A stretch of 34,647 nt of DNA from Deltaproteobacteria bacterium (GTDB lineage Bacteria; Myxococcota_A; UBA796; UBA9615): contig JAGSHC010000040.1 in assembly GCA_023954745.1 (NCBI GenBank), positions 1-34,647 of the forward strand, written 5' to 3'. The notes beneath the pieces are model-generated. The model saw only the letters and a list, made by a program, of their open reading frames with translations. It was not told where the DNA came from and ran no database searches. The position numbers and the translations under genes were made by a program. This document shows positions 17,701 through 25,552 of the stretch, one piece after another. Each line of letters opens with the position of its first letter. Position 1 is the first letter of the stretch.

Positions 17701-19428
17701 GACGGACTTGCCATCCACGGCCGCGACGATCTCATGGACCAGTTCGTCGTCCTCGAAGGCGTACTCTGCACCCGCGACAGACTCCAAGAGGATCTCCCGC
17801 AAGGCTCCTGCGTCCGGCGCTCGGAGCACGACCAGATGTTCCAACGCCCGCCGCGCCTTGAAGCTCTCCCCCAGCCTTCCAAGGAAGTCCTCACGAAGAG
17901 TCACGACGACGCGGACCGACCCTTCGGGATCGTCCCCCGCGCTCGCCAGGGCATCGAGGAACGCGACCCGCTCGTCCGGGTCGGGCACGAGCGTCCCGAT
18001 CTCCTCGAGCTGGTCGACGGCCAGCAGCACGTTCGAGCGGGTCTTCGCTGCGAGGTCCTGCAGGTGCAGGGCGAGCCGGCCCGGAGCATCCCGGAGGCCA
18101 GCGGCGATGTCGTCCACCCCCTCTCGGACCACACCGGAAGACAACCTCCCGGACTGGGAGTAGGTCGTCTGGGCGCGCACGAGTCGGCGGGCGAGAGCCC
18201 GAAGCGGCTCCCGCGTCGGCCGCATCGAGAGCACCGTGTAGGGCCGTCCCTCCCGCAACCGGGGCACCACGCCTCCGTAGAGCAACGAGGACTTCCCAGC
18301 GCCCGACGGACCGACCATGGCGACGAGCGCCTCGCCGCGCAGGCGCTCCACGAGCAGCGCAATCTCCCGCTCCCGTCCGAAGAAGGACGACGCGTGCTCC
18401 TCTCGGAACGCCGACAGTCCACGGAATGGGTCCTGGGGTCCGCGCGGTCGCGAAGGCTGGCCAAACCTCCGGAGCTCCCGCGCCACATCCTCGGCGAGAG
18501 GGCGCGCCCTTGGGTCCTTTGCAAGACAGCGAGCGACGATCGACACGAACGCGTCGGGCTTGCCCTCGAGCGTCGGGGCGGACTCGTCCGGGTCGGAGAT
18601 CGCGTGACCCAGCGGGAACAGCCCGAGTTCTTCGTATTCCGCGTAGGGACGGACGCCGGCGACCATCTCGAAGAGCATCACGCCCAGCGCCCACACATCC
18701 GAGGCCGGTTGGGGATCCGAGGCGTACTGCTCGGGTGACATGTAGTTCGGTGTCCCCGCGAGCGCCGTCCCCTGGGGCATCACGCCGGGGGACAAGGGGA
18801 CTTCGGTGGTCTGCCCCGATCGGACCACCACCTGGTCCACCTCGGGGGGCTCAGAAAAGGACGTGGGAGCGCGCTCGTCGTCCAGGGTACGGGCCAGCCC
18901 GAAGTCCAGGACGCGCAAGCGCCCATCCTCGGGGATGATGACGTTCTCCGGCTTGAGGTCCCGGTGCAGAACACTGGCCGCGTGAGCGACGGCCAGGGCG
19001 TCCGCGATCGTTGCCCCGACGCGCGCGGCCTCCACCACGCCGAGGGGCCCAGCGGAGAGACGCGAGCGGAACGACTGTCCGGGCAGGTACTCCAGGGCGA
19101 TCCACGGCGCTCCGGCGTGGGTACCTGTGTCGTGCACTGTGATGATGTTCGGGTGGTTGAACCGGGCGGTGGTCCTCGCCTCTCGCAAGAAGCGCTCGAC
19201 GGAGCCTTCGCCAGCCACCCGGTCGGGCCGGATGGTCTTGAGGGCGACCCGCCGCCCGAGGTCTACGTCCCGAGCCGCATACACGCGGCCCATCCCCCCC
19301 TCCCCCAGGAGCCGCTCCACACGGTATCGACCGACGAGCGTCCCCGGTTCGAGGGCCTCTCTCCCGTCGATGGACGACGAAGCCGCCCCGCGGAGGTCGG
19401 CGGCACTCTCGACAGGCGGCTTGAGCAA
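14725..19428 (-). CDS. Ser/Thr protein kinase fused to STAND-type ATPase, TM segment and WD40 propellers
   Basis: A 1567-residue signalling protein. The kinase spans about residues 30-320, with the glycine loop LGEGGMGRVY, Lys64 (VALK), catalytic HRDLKPEN with Asp157, DFG with Asp175 and GTPNYMSPEQY. A STAND/nSTAND1-like ATPase follows (FFGREREIALLVERL, Walker A GPSGAGKS 373-380, Walker B LLAVDQLEE with Asp472, then VVVTLREDF). One transmembrane helix lies near 779-798 (RLALIIAAVVLALVSVW), then a short coiled segment. The C-terminal 690 residues are WD40 repeats (GHTAPVLGVIWSQDGGTVLT and many more), enough for two propellers. The kinase and ATPase would be cytoplasmic and the propellers on the far side of the membrane if the helix spans once. 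The start is TTG 19428, with no ATG before the kinase. The trigger and substrates are unknown. Confidence 0.92.
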   Translation of the reverse strand: MLKPPVESAADLRGAASSSIDGREALEPGTLVGRYRVERLLGEGGMGRVYAARDVDLGRRVALKTIRPDRVAGEGSVERFLREARTTARFNHPNIITVHDTGTHAGAPWIALEYLPGQSFRSRLSAGPLGVVEAARVGATIADALAVAHAASVLHRDLKPENVIIPEDGRLRVLDFGLARTLDDERAPTSFSEPPEVDQVVVRSGQTTEVPLSPGVMPQGTALAGTPNYMSPEQYASDPQPASDVWALGVMLFEMVAGVRPYAEYEELGLFPLGHAISDPDESAPTLEGKPDAFVSIVARCLAKDPRARPLAEDVARELRRFGQPSRPRGPQDPFRGLSAFREEHASSFFGREREIALLVERLRGEALVAMVGPSGAGKSSLLYGGVVPRLREGRPYTVLSMRPTREPLRALARRLVRAQTTYSQSGRLSSGVVREGVDDIAAGLRDAPGRLALHLQDLAAKTRSNVLLAVDQLEEIGTLVPDPDERVAFLDALASAGDDPEGSVRVVVTLREDFLGRLGESFKARRALEHLVVLRAPDAGALREILLESVAGAEYAFEDDELVHEIVAAVDGKSVALPLIQFAGSLLWERRDEESRTLTWAAYRAIGGVEGAMTTHADQVVAALDAEARMEVRRIVLRLVGPEGAREPCLRSDLESLGTDRAGSALLIDQLLAARLLSTREADGGGGAMVELAHESLVLHWGQLQRWLSEDVESQTMQHSLRRAVEEWDQRSRSPDLLWRGDVLADLMRWIDRSQPSFTSVELIFVEASRRASQRRRTSQRLALIIAAVVLALVSVWSTVQWQRAEGARALAEEAEQRAVASAETSRVQTMLAAAEAWRGKNRVDLAVQLAREAWLVAPDLARDTLYTSVYGQDEIAVGVGHTAPVLGVIWSQDGGTVLTRGSDATARLWDAGGRSLAVFPVEAAEASAAAFSPDGTVVAIGDSDGAIRLFSAEGALRVQIDAHEGSVSSLAFSDDGARLLSGSWDGVVGMYDLEGATLARVPFADASRPGVFAVGALPSGWVTVHNNGTVRFWDPGLLLERGGVAAPPEWGQVRACALSPDRTQLALANFSSVHLIGRGEAAPTKVFEQAEGASLRWLDWRADGRALLVQGENTSSTTVVRLDEDDVTLRAGIYASYAVWSADGRWIFQGGEYDDIVVIGTLPDGPEAKAGLGGARAFSGPGGGIRALAARPGGGAIAVAGDDGRLFLYPDGDYGHRASHVHRADLLSIVGDDKGYVTQGGNSVGLWSPRFALLKLIADDRLAVGSKIRLSPKGRNVTLVGKRGVVILDREGFLLRSFLDDGALDGVFAWSPDGESLAAVDKDDGRIMVWDRAADSVRPLGDAVFLSALALQWSPDGQRLAAVGSNGVVWLWSRDGEVLGTSTHDSGDRAVRFDPTGELLATAGGEPFARLWDARTLEPRGRTAPHGDEITHLLWSPEGDVLFTSSMDTVVRVSGRDGTKLAEHTAHTGRVMDAEFHPTGRRVATVGRDRTLVMWDWEEGLRTSVSLTEGTNSLTWSPDGTKVVAGEGTVLVVVEATDEAVIERAEQLVPTRPTAEHLEELLHMR

Positions 19429-19575
19429 GGGAACTCCGCGGAGACTCGGACCCTCAGGCTACCAGTGGTCGCCGCCTGGTCCCCGGATCGAACCCGTCCT
19501 GACCTCCACAATCCAGGCGCACCTCCCCTTGAGACGGACTCCCGCGCCAGTGGGCCAGGCGCACGGCGGCCGCCG

Positions 19576-20478
19576 TCAGAGCAGTGCCCACGTGTACTCC
19601 GACCGGCCCAGGAGCGAGTCAAGACGAAGCCGAGCTTCGGCCGCGAGGTGGGGCGACCGATCGCCCGAGGCGGCGGCCCAGGCGATCACGTCGAGTTCGT
19701 ACACGGCGCAGAGGGCATCGAAGCTCGGGCTACCACTGGGGTCCACACCGTACGCGTCGACCAACGCAGACCACTCGTGCTCTGGGGTCCCGTATCGCCG
19801 GACTCCAGTGGCGAGGACGGCGAGGTCCCAGCTCGCAGGTCCGACCCCAGACGACTCCAAGTCGACGAAGACGGGACCCGATGTGGTGAGAATCACGTTG
19901 TCCGTGTGCGGATCTCCGTGCACCAGGACCTCGCCGAGCGGGTCGGAGCTCGCGAAGTCGGACCATTGAGCGGCGAGCCCGACGGCGCGGCGACGCACCT
20001 CCGCGAGGTCGGCTGCAAGCTCCGGCAAAGAGGCTTCGTCGAGCCAGTGGAAGAGCAGGCGAAAGGGGTCGAAGGTCGGCCCCGCTCCGGGGGACAAGCC
20101 TGCGGTGCGTTCGTGCAGTTGGCGGAGGGCTGCGCCGTGCGCCGCGGGCGGGAGCCGCTCGCCCGTGGGGATGAGCCGCTCGAGGAACATGACGGCGCCC
20201 CCGGGGCGGAGGACCGGCTGCCCTCGCGGCCCGACGATACGAACCACCGGGGCCCGCTGGCGCTCGCACAGACTGGCAACGTCGACCTGCCGCCGAGCGT
20301 GCTCGATGGCTTCAGGCCGCTCCACCCGGGCGATGACTCCCGCCAAGGGAAGGTCGACCAGAACGGAACCAGCGCTGCGGATGAGTGTCGCGCCAGCGGC
20401 ATCCAGCCCCTCCTCGGCCGCCACCTCGACGGCGGTCTCCATCGCGAGGAGAACCTCAGCATCGGTCCACAGGCCCAT
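19576..20478 (-). CDS. Aminoglycoside phosphotransferase-fold kinase (APH family)
   Basis: This 300-residue protein has the Brenner motif of the APH/choline-kinase fold, HGDPHTDN (187-194, catalytic Asp189, Asn194), and the metal-binding FVDLESSGVGPASWDLA (Asp206). AGGAG upstream of ATG 20478 supports this start; a longer frame from 20529 adds a cysteine-rich leader without family support. APH-fold enzymes phosphorylate small molecules such as aminoglycosides, homoserine, choline or macrolides, and the sequence does not tell which. Chromosomal, context-free members are often housekeeping kinases or fructosamine-kinase-like rather than resistance genes. It follows the kinase gene on the same strand but upstream of it, with a 147-base gap. 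Confidence 0.85.
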   Translation of the reverse strand: MGLWTDAEVLLAMETAVEVAAEEGLDAAGATLIRSAGSVLVDLPLAGVIARVERPEAIEHARRQVDVASLCERQRAPVVRIVGPRGQPVLRPGGAVMFLERLIPTGERLPPAAHGAALRQLHERTAGLSPGAGPTFDPFRLLFHWLDEASLPELAADLAEVRRRAVGLAAQWSDFASSDPLGEVLVHGDPHTDNVILTTSGPVFVDLESSGVGPASWDLAVLATGVRRYGTPEHEWSALVDAYGVDPSGSPSFDALCAVYELDVIAWAAASGDRSPHLAAEARLRLDSLLGRSEYTWALL

Positions 20479-20657
20479 TGGTAGATCTCCTAGCAGACAG
20501 GTCGCGCGGCGGCACGTCGGGCGGCACATCCGCTCTGCGTTGACAGTCCTGGTCCGGGGGCGACACGTCAGAGAGTGCCAGCGCCTGGCGGGGAGAACGG
20601 GCCACCGGTAGGGTGACGGTCAGAGGAGTGGACGTCCGCCACTCATGAAGGGGCCCA

Positions 20658-21128
20658 ATGCAGAACCGTCGCTCGATCCTCTCCGGACTCGCCGCGCTCA
20701 TCGCCGGAATCACCACCGGTTCCGTGCTCTGGCCCGAGGACGCCGATGCCGGCCCGCGGGCACGCAAGCGCCGACGGGTGCGCCGAAAGGTCAAGCGACG
20801 GGTGCGTCGCCGGCACCGTCGCCGCGTTGTCAGTCGTAGATGGCGCAACCGTCGTCGTTGGGTCGTCCCTGTCGCTCTTGTCGTTGGCTGGGAGCTCGCC
20901 CACGAAGACCGCATCGTCGTGGTCAAGGAAATCAAGGTCATCGAGGTCGAGGGCGAGAGCACCGAAGCCGTCATCACGACCGAGGGGGAGGAGATCCTCA
21001 TCGAGCGCGAGGACGACGATACGAACGGCAAGGCCGAGCAGGGCAGCACCCTGCCAGAGAACGACACCAAGACCCCCGCCGTGGAGACGGACGAAGAGGT
21101 CGAAATCGAGGTCGAGGTCGAGGAGTAG
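20658..21128 (+). CDS. Small exported protein with Arg-rich head and acidic tail, function unknown
   Basis: A 156-residue protein with an extreme charge split. The N-terminus NRRSILSGLAALIAGITTG resembles a twin-arginine signal. Residues about 33-68 are dominated by arginine (ARKRRRVRRKVKRRVRRRHR and on), followed by a hydrophobic segment RRWVVPVALVVGWELAHE. The last 65 residues are strongly acidic and end in a Glu/Val repeat (EEVEIEVEVEE). AAGGGG precedes ATG 20658. I know no function for such proteins. The Arg block could bind a polyanion such as LPS, teichoic-type polymer or DNA, and the acidic tail could fold back on it. Divergent from the APH gene across 179 bases. Confidence 0.7.
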   Translation: MQNRRSILSGLAALIAGITTGSVLWPEDADAGPRARKRRRVRRKVKRRVRRRHRRRVVSRRWRNRRRWVVPVALVVGWELAHEDRIVVVKEIKVIEVEGESTEAVITTEGEEILIEREDDDTNGKAEQGSTLPENDTKTPAVETDEEVEIEVEVEE

Positions 21129-21280
21129 CCGCCCTAGACACCCAGGGCCGGACGAGCCGGCACAAGCCCAGCGCTCCCTGTGGGCGATGCACCCGACGGC
21201 CGCGGTCTTCCCTCGGAAAAATCATCATCGTTCCCGATCGCCCGTGGTACGACCGCGCTGGACAAACTCTGGGGCGAGCG

Positions 21281-22471
21281 ATGAAGCTGACGACGACCGA
21301 AACCCGCCTGCTGGGAGCAGCAGCCCTGACCGCCTCCGTGATGATGGGCACCCCCGCTCTGGCTGTCCCGCCCGCGGGATGCCAGGTCGCGACCCCCGGT
21401 GGTCCCACCGTGACTGTCCCGTGCAACGCATCCGGTGCGATCCCAGGGGGCGCCCCCGGGCTCTCCTCGCCCTTCGAGGTCGTGGAGACGTCGTTCGAGG
21501 GCCGCGTCGTGGATGCGGACGGGACCCTGATCTCCTACCGCGACCCCCAGCTGACCTCGTCGTCCATCTACGACGTCGCCAACGGCACGACGGTGCACGT
21601 ACCCGGGACGTACCGGGTCCTCGTCGACGCCGCCGCGGAGCTCGCGACCTACACGTCCGGTGACGAGTTGTACGTCTTGGACCTCGCCACGGGCGTCACG
21701 GCCAACACGGGCCTCCCCTACGAGGCTGTCGACATCGAGTACCCCTACGTCCTGTGGGGCGTGCGCGAGTGTGACGTGTCCCCGATCTGCAACTTGGACG
21801 GGGATGACTGGCGCAACGAGTGGATCTCGGGCTGGTACGACGTGGTCACCGGGCAGAGCGAGATGATCTTCGGCGACGGAACCTACGGCGAGTACGGCGG
21901 TGGTGCGTTCCGAGCGGTCGGAGTCGATGCCGGGGTGGTCGCCATGGACGCCCCCGAGCACCAGCTCGGCTACGACTTCGAAGGGGACGGGGTGCTCGAC
22001 CCGAACCACCGGGTGATCGCGCTTCACGACATCCCCACGGGGAGCGTGGTCCAGACGACGATCCCGACGGGTTGGCTCGGCCTCTTCGACGCGGATGACG
22101 GGCTCCTCGTCCACTCGGGAGTGCTGCATCCCAACGGAACCCCTGAGCTCCAGATCTACGACACCGTCACCCAGACGAGCACGCACGTCGCCGGCCCGCC
22201 GCCGACGGTGCCCGACCTGGAGGACGGCACGCTGGCCTGGGCGTGGTGGTCCCGCCAGAACCCCAACGACCCCGTGACCTGGGGGATCCGTGTGTACGAC
22301 GTAGCCACCGGTGCAACCGTGGAGAGCCCCGACACTGGCGCCTCGGGCGTCGAGGTGGCCAACCGGGACCTCATTGCCTTCACGCTCCGGGAGGCCTACG
22401 AGCGGCGGGACATCAACGGCGACGGGGACCTGCGCGACGAGTTCGTCGCCTACCTCAACCGACTGCCCTGA
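21281..22471 (+). CDS. Secreted beta-propeller-like protein, function unknown
   Basis: A 396-residue protein with a Sec signal (TETRLLGAAALTASVMMG, TPALA cleavage). ATG 21281 is chosen although the frame is open far upstream, because the signal starts there and the upstream part overlaps the previous gene. The body has repeating units of the type ELYVLDLATG, WISGWYDVVTG, RVIALHDIPTG, ELQIYDTVTQ and GIRVYDVATG about 50-70 residues apart, a TolB- or periplasmic-propeller-like layout with about six blades. Only two cysteine pairs are seen. No enzyme motif is visible. It follows the Arg-rich gene by 152 bases on the same strand and might be co-transcribed. Confidence 0.72.
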   Translation: MKLTTTETRLLGAAALTASVMMGTPALAVPPAGCQVATPGGPTVTVPCNASGAIPGGAPGLSSPFEVVETSFEGRVVDADGTLISYRDPQLTSSSIYDVANGTTVHVPGTYRVLVDAAAELATYTSGDELYVLDLATGVTANTGLPYEAVDIEYPYVLWGVRECDVSPICNLDGDDWRNEWISGWYDVVTGQSEMIFGDGTYGEYGGGAFRAVGVDAGVVAMDAPEHQLGYDFEGDGVLDPNHRVIALHDIPTGSVVQTTIPTGWLGLFDADDGLLVHSGVLHPNGTPELQIYDTVTQTSTHVAGPPPTVPDLEDGTLAWAWWSRQNPNDPVTWGIRVYDVATGATVESPDTGASGVEVANRDLIAFTLREAYERRDINGDGDLRDEFVAYLNRLP

Positions 22472-22592
22472 GCGGCTTCCTTCCCTGGCACCCGCCGGTT
22501 CTCCGGGGCCGCAACTGGAACCGGGGACGGCCCCAGTCACGCATGGGCAGCAGGTAGAGGGCGAGCGCGCGGGCGGCCACGAGACCGTCCCA

Positions 22593-23666
22593 TCAACTCG
22601 CTCTTCGAACGTGCTCGCAGATGGCGTGTGCGACTCGGGACAACCGCGGAGTCTGGGAGCGGTTCATCAGGACGACGACTCCGAGCCCGTCGGCGGGGTA
22701 GATCCGCGTTTCGCTGCAGAAGCCAGGGCCACCCCCCTCATGGTTCCAGAACTCCGTTCCGTCGACGCGCCCGAGTTTCCAGGCCAGGCCCACACCTTCT
22801 CGAGAGACGATGCCGGCACGGCCCACGGTCTGAACGGAGAGCATCTCGGTCTTCGAAGCTGCTCGGAGCAGCCCGTCGGCTGGGTCCAGCATCTCTTTCA
22901 GGAGCGGCAGGAAGTCCATTGCCGTACCGGAGAGGCCACCGATTGCCGCCGTATCGAGCCCGAAGGGTCGAAGGGTCGTCAGACCGCCCACCGTCTTGCC
23001 CCAAAGACGCCCCGCAGCCTTGGGGTCGAGCACCCGCAGCAGAGGCTTCATGAGCGAGAACCTCGGAACCGAGCCGACCGCGTCCTGGTCATCGCGGGCA
23101 GTACCCACTCCGAAGGTCGGGCGAACGCCCAGGGGCTCAAGCACCAGTCCAGCCATCGCGGCGGGGAACGAACTCTCCGTGCACGCGGCAATCAGCGCGC
23201 CAAGAATCGCGAAGTTCACGTTCCGATATGCGGCACGACCTCCAGGGCGGCGGCCTCCATCAGTGCGGTAGCGGGAGAGTGCCGCTCGGGCCGTCGGGCC
23301 GGCTGACTCGTGCGTCGCGAGGAATGCGCGCAGTGTGTCGGGCAGACCGGAGGCGTGGCTGGCGAGCTGCCGCAGCGTGACCGGATGGCGAAGCGTCAGG
23401 TCCGGCAAGTGGTCCTCGACGCTCTCGTCGAGACGAACAGTGCCGAGCTCCACCAGCCGCATCAGCGCGGTCGCCGTGTAGAGCTTGGTGCCGGAGAACA
23501 GGTGGAAGCGAGTCGCCGGCGTGACCGCGCGCCGCGAGATCGGGTCCGCGACCCCCACGCAGAAAGCTCGGCTCTCGCCCCGCCGAACCACGCCGAGCGA
23601 AGCACCAGGAACTCCAGCCCTGGCGAGCAGGTCGACGATGGGAGCAGGGGGGAGGGCGTTCGTCAT
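22593..23666 (-). CDS. Class C beta-lactamase-like serine hydrolase (penicillin-binding/esterase family)
   Basis: This 357-residue enzyme has the three family motifs: SGTK (Ser58-x-x-Lys61, nucleophile and base), YRN (Tyr147-x-Asn149) and HEGG (His309-Gly312) in the place of KTG. The HxGG form points to an esterase or D-peptidase/EstB-like enzyme rather than a true beta-lactamase. ATG 23666 begins right before PIVDLLARAGVPGASLGVV, the usual start; a GTG at 23708 would add 14 residues. No signal peptide is seen, so it appears cytosolic or exported by another route. It is divergent from the membrane protein gene at 23728, only about 60 bases away, so they share one promoter region. Confidence 0.85.
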   Translation of the reverse strand: MTNALPPAPIVDLLARAGVPGASLGVVRRGESRAFCVGVADPISRRAVTPATRFHLFSGTKLYTATALMRLVELGTVRLDESVEDHLPDLTLRHPVTLRQLASHASGLPDTLRAFLATHESAGPTARAALSRYRTDGGRRPGGRAAYRNVNFAILGALIAACTESSFPAAMAGLVLEPLGVRPTFGVGTARDDQDAVGSVPRFSLMKPLLRVLDPKAAGRLWGKTVGGLTTLRPFGLDTAAIGGLSGTAMDFLPLLKEMLDPADGLLRAASKTEMLSVQTVGRAGIVSREGVGLAWKLGRVDGTEFWNHEGGGPGFCSETRIYPADGLGVVVLMNRSQTPRLSRVAHAICEHVRRAS

Positions 23667-23727
23667 CGGGCCATCGGAAGAGAGGAGTAGGGTGATCGAC
23701 TGTGCCACGAACTGGACGGGGAGAGAG

Positions 23728-24327
23728 ATGACTGTTGCGTGTGCAGTGCTGCACGGCCTGTCGGGGGTGCTCCTCGCCGCATTCTGGTGGCTCTACGCCA
23801 TCGTCCTGCCTTTCCATCGGCTTCGTGAGGGGATTCACCACCTGGCGCTCGACCGGAACTGGACCTGGATCAGCATGATTGGAGGCGGCGGAGCGATCCT
23901 TGGGAGCCTTGCCCTGACTCTGTTGTGGCGTCTCGAACCCGCGCTCGCAGGGACGCTGGGGACTGCTGGGGTTCTTGTCGGGTCCGCGGGCCTCTCCATG
24001 CTCGCCGGCAACCTCTTCTGGGAAGCAATCCTCTGGCCGCCCTTGGCCCGCCACGATGCCTCCGTGCTCTCGTTCTCCGGGCCGCTGTACTCCAGTCGGA
24101 CGCTCTTGGCTTTCTTCGGGCTCGCTGGCCTGCTGTTCTCCGGGGGCTTCATCACGGTCGGCTTGCTCCTCCGTGACTCGTTCGGCATTGCAGGCTGGTG
24201 CCTGGCGCTGGGCGCTCCCGCCTTCGCCTTGGGCCCACTCTTCGGGAGATACCAGGTGGCTGTTCGCTCTGCGGGCATCACCGCGCTGGCGGCTGGGCAG
24301 ATCGCCATCGCGTCGATCCTGCTCTAG
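23728..24327 (+). CDS. Six-helix integral membrane protein, function unknown
   Basis: A 199-residue protein with six predicted membrane helices (about 7-27, 49-66, 72-95, 122-145, 150-168, 178-198) and short loops. GGGGAGAGAG just ahead makes ATG 23728 the natural start. I do not recognise the family. Two conserved-looking points are HRLREGIHHLALDRNWTWI between helices 1 and 2 and FWEAILWPPL after helix 3. It is head-to-head with the class C hydrolase gene, so a joint role, for example making or exporting a modified lipid or peptide, is possible but not shown. Confidence 0.7.
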   Translation: MTVACAVLHGLSGVLLAAFWWLYAIVLPFHRLREGIHHLALDRNWTWISMIGGGGAILGSLALTLLWRLEPALAGTLGTAGVLVGSAGLSMLAGNLFWEAILWPPLARHDASVLSFSGPLYSSRTLLAFFGLAGLLFSGGFITVGLLLRDSFGIAGWCLALGAPAFALGPLFGRYQVAVRSAGITALAAGQIAIASILL

Positions 24328-24467
24328 CGCCTCGGGTCCCACCGCCAACCTCCTCCCGTTGCGCTGCGCGCTTCATGGAACAGAGGGCACGGGCCTCCTC
24401 AGATCGAGGCGGTGTAAGATCTGTGAAGGGTGCGCGCGGCACCGCTTCGAAATAGAGTCCCCCGACC

Positions 24468-24484
24468 GCCGAGAACCGCTCGGC
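24468..24484 (+). promoter_or_regulatory. Small hairpin in the leader of the gene at 24510
   Basis: GCCGAG (24468-24473) and CTCGGC (24479-24484) form a perfect six-base stem with loop AACCG, ending 25 bases ahead of GTG 24510. It may affect translation or mark a binding site. There is no T-run. Confidence 0.3.
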
Positions 24485-24509
24485 GCCATATGACCCGAAA
24501 CGGAGAACC

Positions 24510-25349
24510 GTGAACTTCATCAATCGCTTCACCCTGCCATCGCTGCTCGCAGCCGGTGGTCTCTTCCTCGGCTTTAGCGCCTCCAACAACGCGGTCGCTC
24601 GCGACGCCGCCCCCGAAGTCGCCGTCCCCACGCAGAACGCTGAGGGCACCCTGGCCCAGTTCAAGATCCCCGGGCTCGGCAAGAAGAAGGGCGGGAAGGC
24701 CGCCAAGGAAGAGCCCGCGAAGGCCGCGCCCCCGCCGGAGCCCAACCCTGAACTGCGTGCTGGCCTCGAGTGCATCGATGGTCTCACCCCCATGGATGTG
24801 CAGCGCGGCGTCCGGCGCGAGTACGACGTCAAGGAAGGCATGAGCACCGATCAGCGGACGGGCTTCATGGACCGCGAGCCGGTCGAGATGACCAACGGCT
24901 GCTTCCTCGGAGAACTCCAGCCGAACACCTGCTTCGCGTTCACTGTGAACGAGAAGAAGTACACGGAGCTCGGCAACTCCAACGACTGGTCTGTGCAGTG
25001 CGTGTACTCGGATGACGCGGGCGCCGGCGCCCTCGAGAACAAGGGCGAGTATCCCTACCAGGTGGACTCCATGCCGGGTAAGGAGATGATGCTCCTGTGC
25101 GGACACACCGAAGGTGACGGCTACGAGTGCGCCGAAGGTAGCAACTCGGCTCGCAGCGGTGAGTGGGACAAGAAGCTCGACAAGGAGGGCAAGATCCAGC
25201 TCGGCTTCTGTATCAACACGAAGGCCTACCAGGAGCTCTCGTACGACAAGGACGACTACCCGAGCGGTCGTTGGGCCTACTGCCAGTACTACAACTCGAA
25301 GACCAAGAAGAACATGTTCGGGTACGAGTTCCTCCAGACCCACCGGTAA
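24510..25349 (+). CDS. Secreted cysteine-containing protein, function unknown
   Basis: A 279-residue protein from GTG 24510, with GGAG just ahead. It begins with a Sec signal (FTLPSLLAAGGLFLGFSASN, AVA cleavage). Residues about 50-80 are a low-complexity linker rich in Lys, Ala and Pro (GKKKGGKAAKEEPAKAAPPP), and the rest is a compact, aromatic-rich domain with six or more cysteines (LECIDG, NGCFLG, NTCFAF, VQCVYS, LLCGHT, YECAEG, GFCINT, AYCQYY) that could pair as disulfides. No domain family is recognised. It is probably periplasmic. No partner gene adjoins it. Confidence 0.72.
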   Translation: MNFINRFTLPSLLAAGGLFLGFSASNNAVARDAAPEVAVPTQNAEGTLAQFKIPGLGKKKGGKAAKEEPAKAAPPPEPNPELRAGLECIDGLTPMDVQRGVRREYDVKEGMSTDQRTGFMDREPVEMTNGCFLGELQPNTCFAFTVNEKKYTELGNSNDWSVQCVYSDDAGAGALENKGEYPYQVDSMPGKEMMLLCGHTEGDGYECAEGSNSARSGEWDKKLDKEGKIQLGFCINTKAYQELSYDKDDYPSGRWAYCQYYNSKTKKNMFGYEFLQTHR

Positions 25350-25406
25350 GGAACACAACGGACGCGTCCTTGCGGGCAGAGACCGCAAAGGGTGCAGGCG
25401 GCGTGC

Positions 25407-25552
25407 TCAGGGCCGGGAGAGATCCCCGTCCTGCAGCGCGCCGTCGCCGTTCTGGGTGACGCCGTCGACGGGAGCGCCCCCTCACAGGGGTCGTCGATGC
25501 CATCGCAATCCGGGACGCGCCGGTCCGCGGGAGTCGTTTGATTGGGAGGCTG
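25407..25552 (-). pseudogene. Possible remnant of an Asp-repeat surface protein
   Basis: Directly after the copper ATPase stop, the minus strand reads PNQTTPADRRVPDCDGIDDP and CEG. If one base is added in the G-run at 25477-25481 it continues as APVDGVTQNGDGALQDGDLS and stops at 25407. This resembles the end of an Asp-rich, EF-hand-like repeat protein with a single-base frameshift. Both segments have codons ending mostly in G or C, as true genes here do. The piece is short and the chance of coincidence in GC-rich DNA is real, so this is a tentative call. Confidence 0.3.

Noticed and set aside
20540-20568. Exact TTGACA at 20540 as a sigma-70 promoter for the gene at 20658
   Set aside because: The bases 17 positions on (ACACGT) do not resemble a -10 box, so only half a promoter is visible.
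20840-21280. Upstream extension of the secreted propeller gene (would start at 20840)
   Set aside because: The extension is Arg/Gly-rich, overlaps the Arg-rich gene in another frame, and would hide the signal peptide that starts at 21281.
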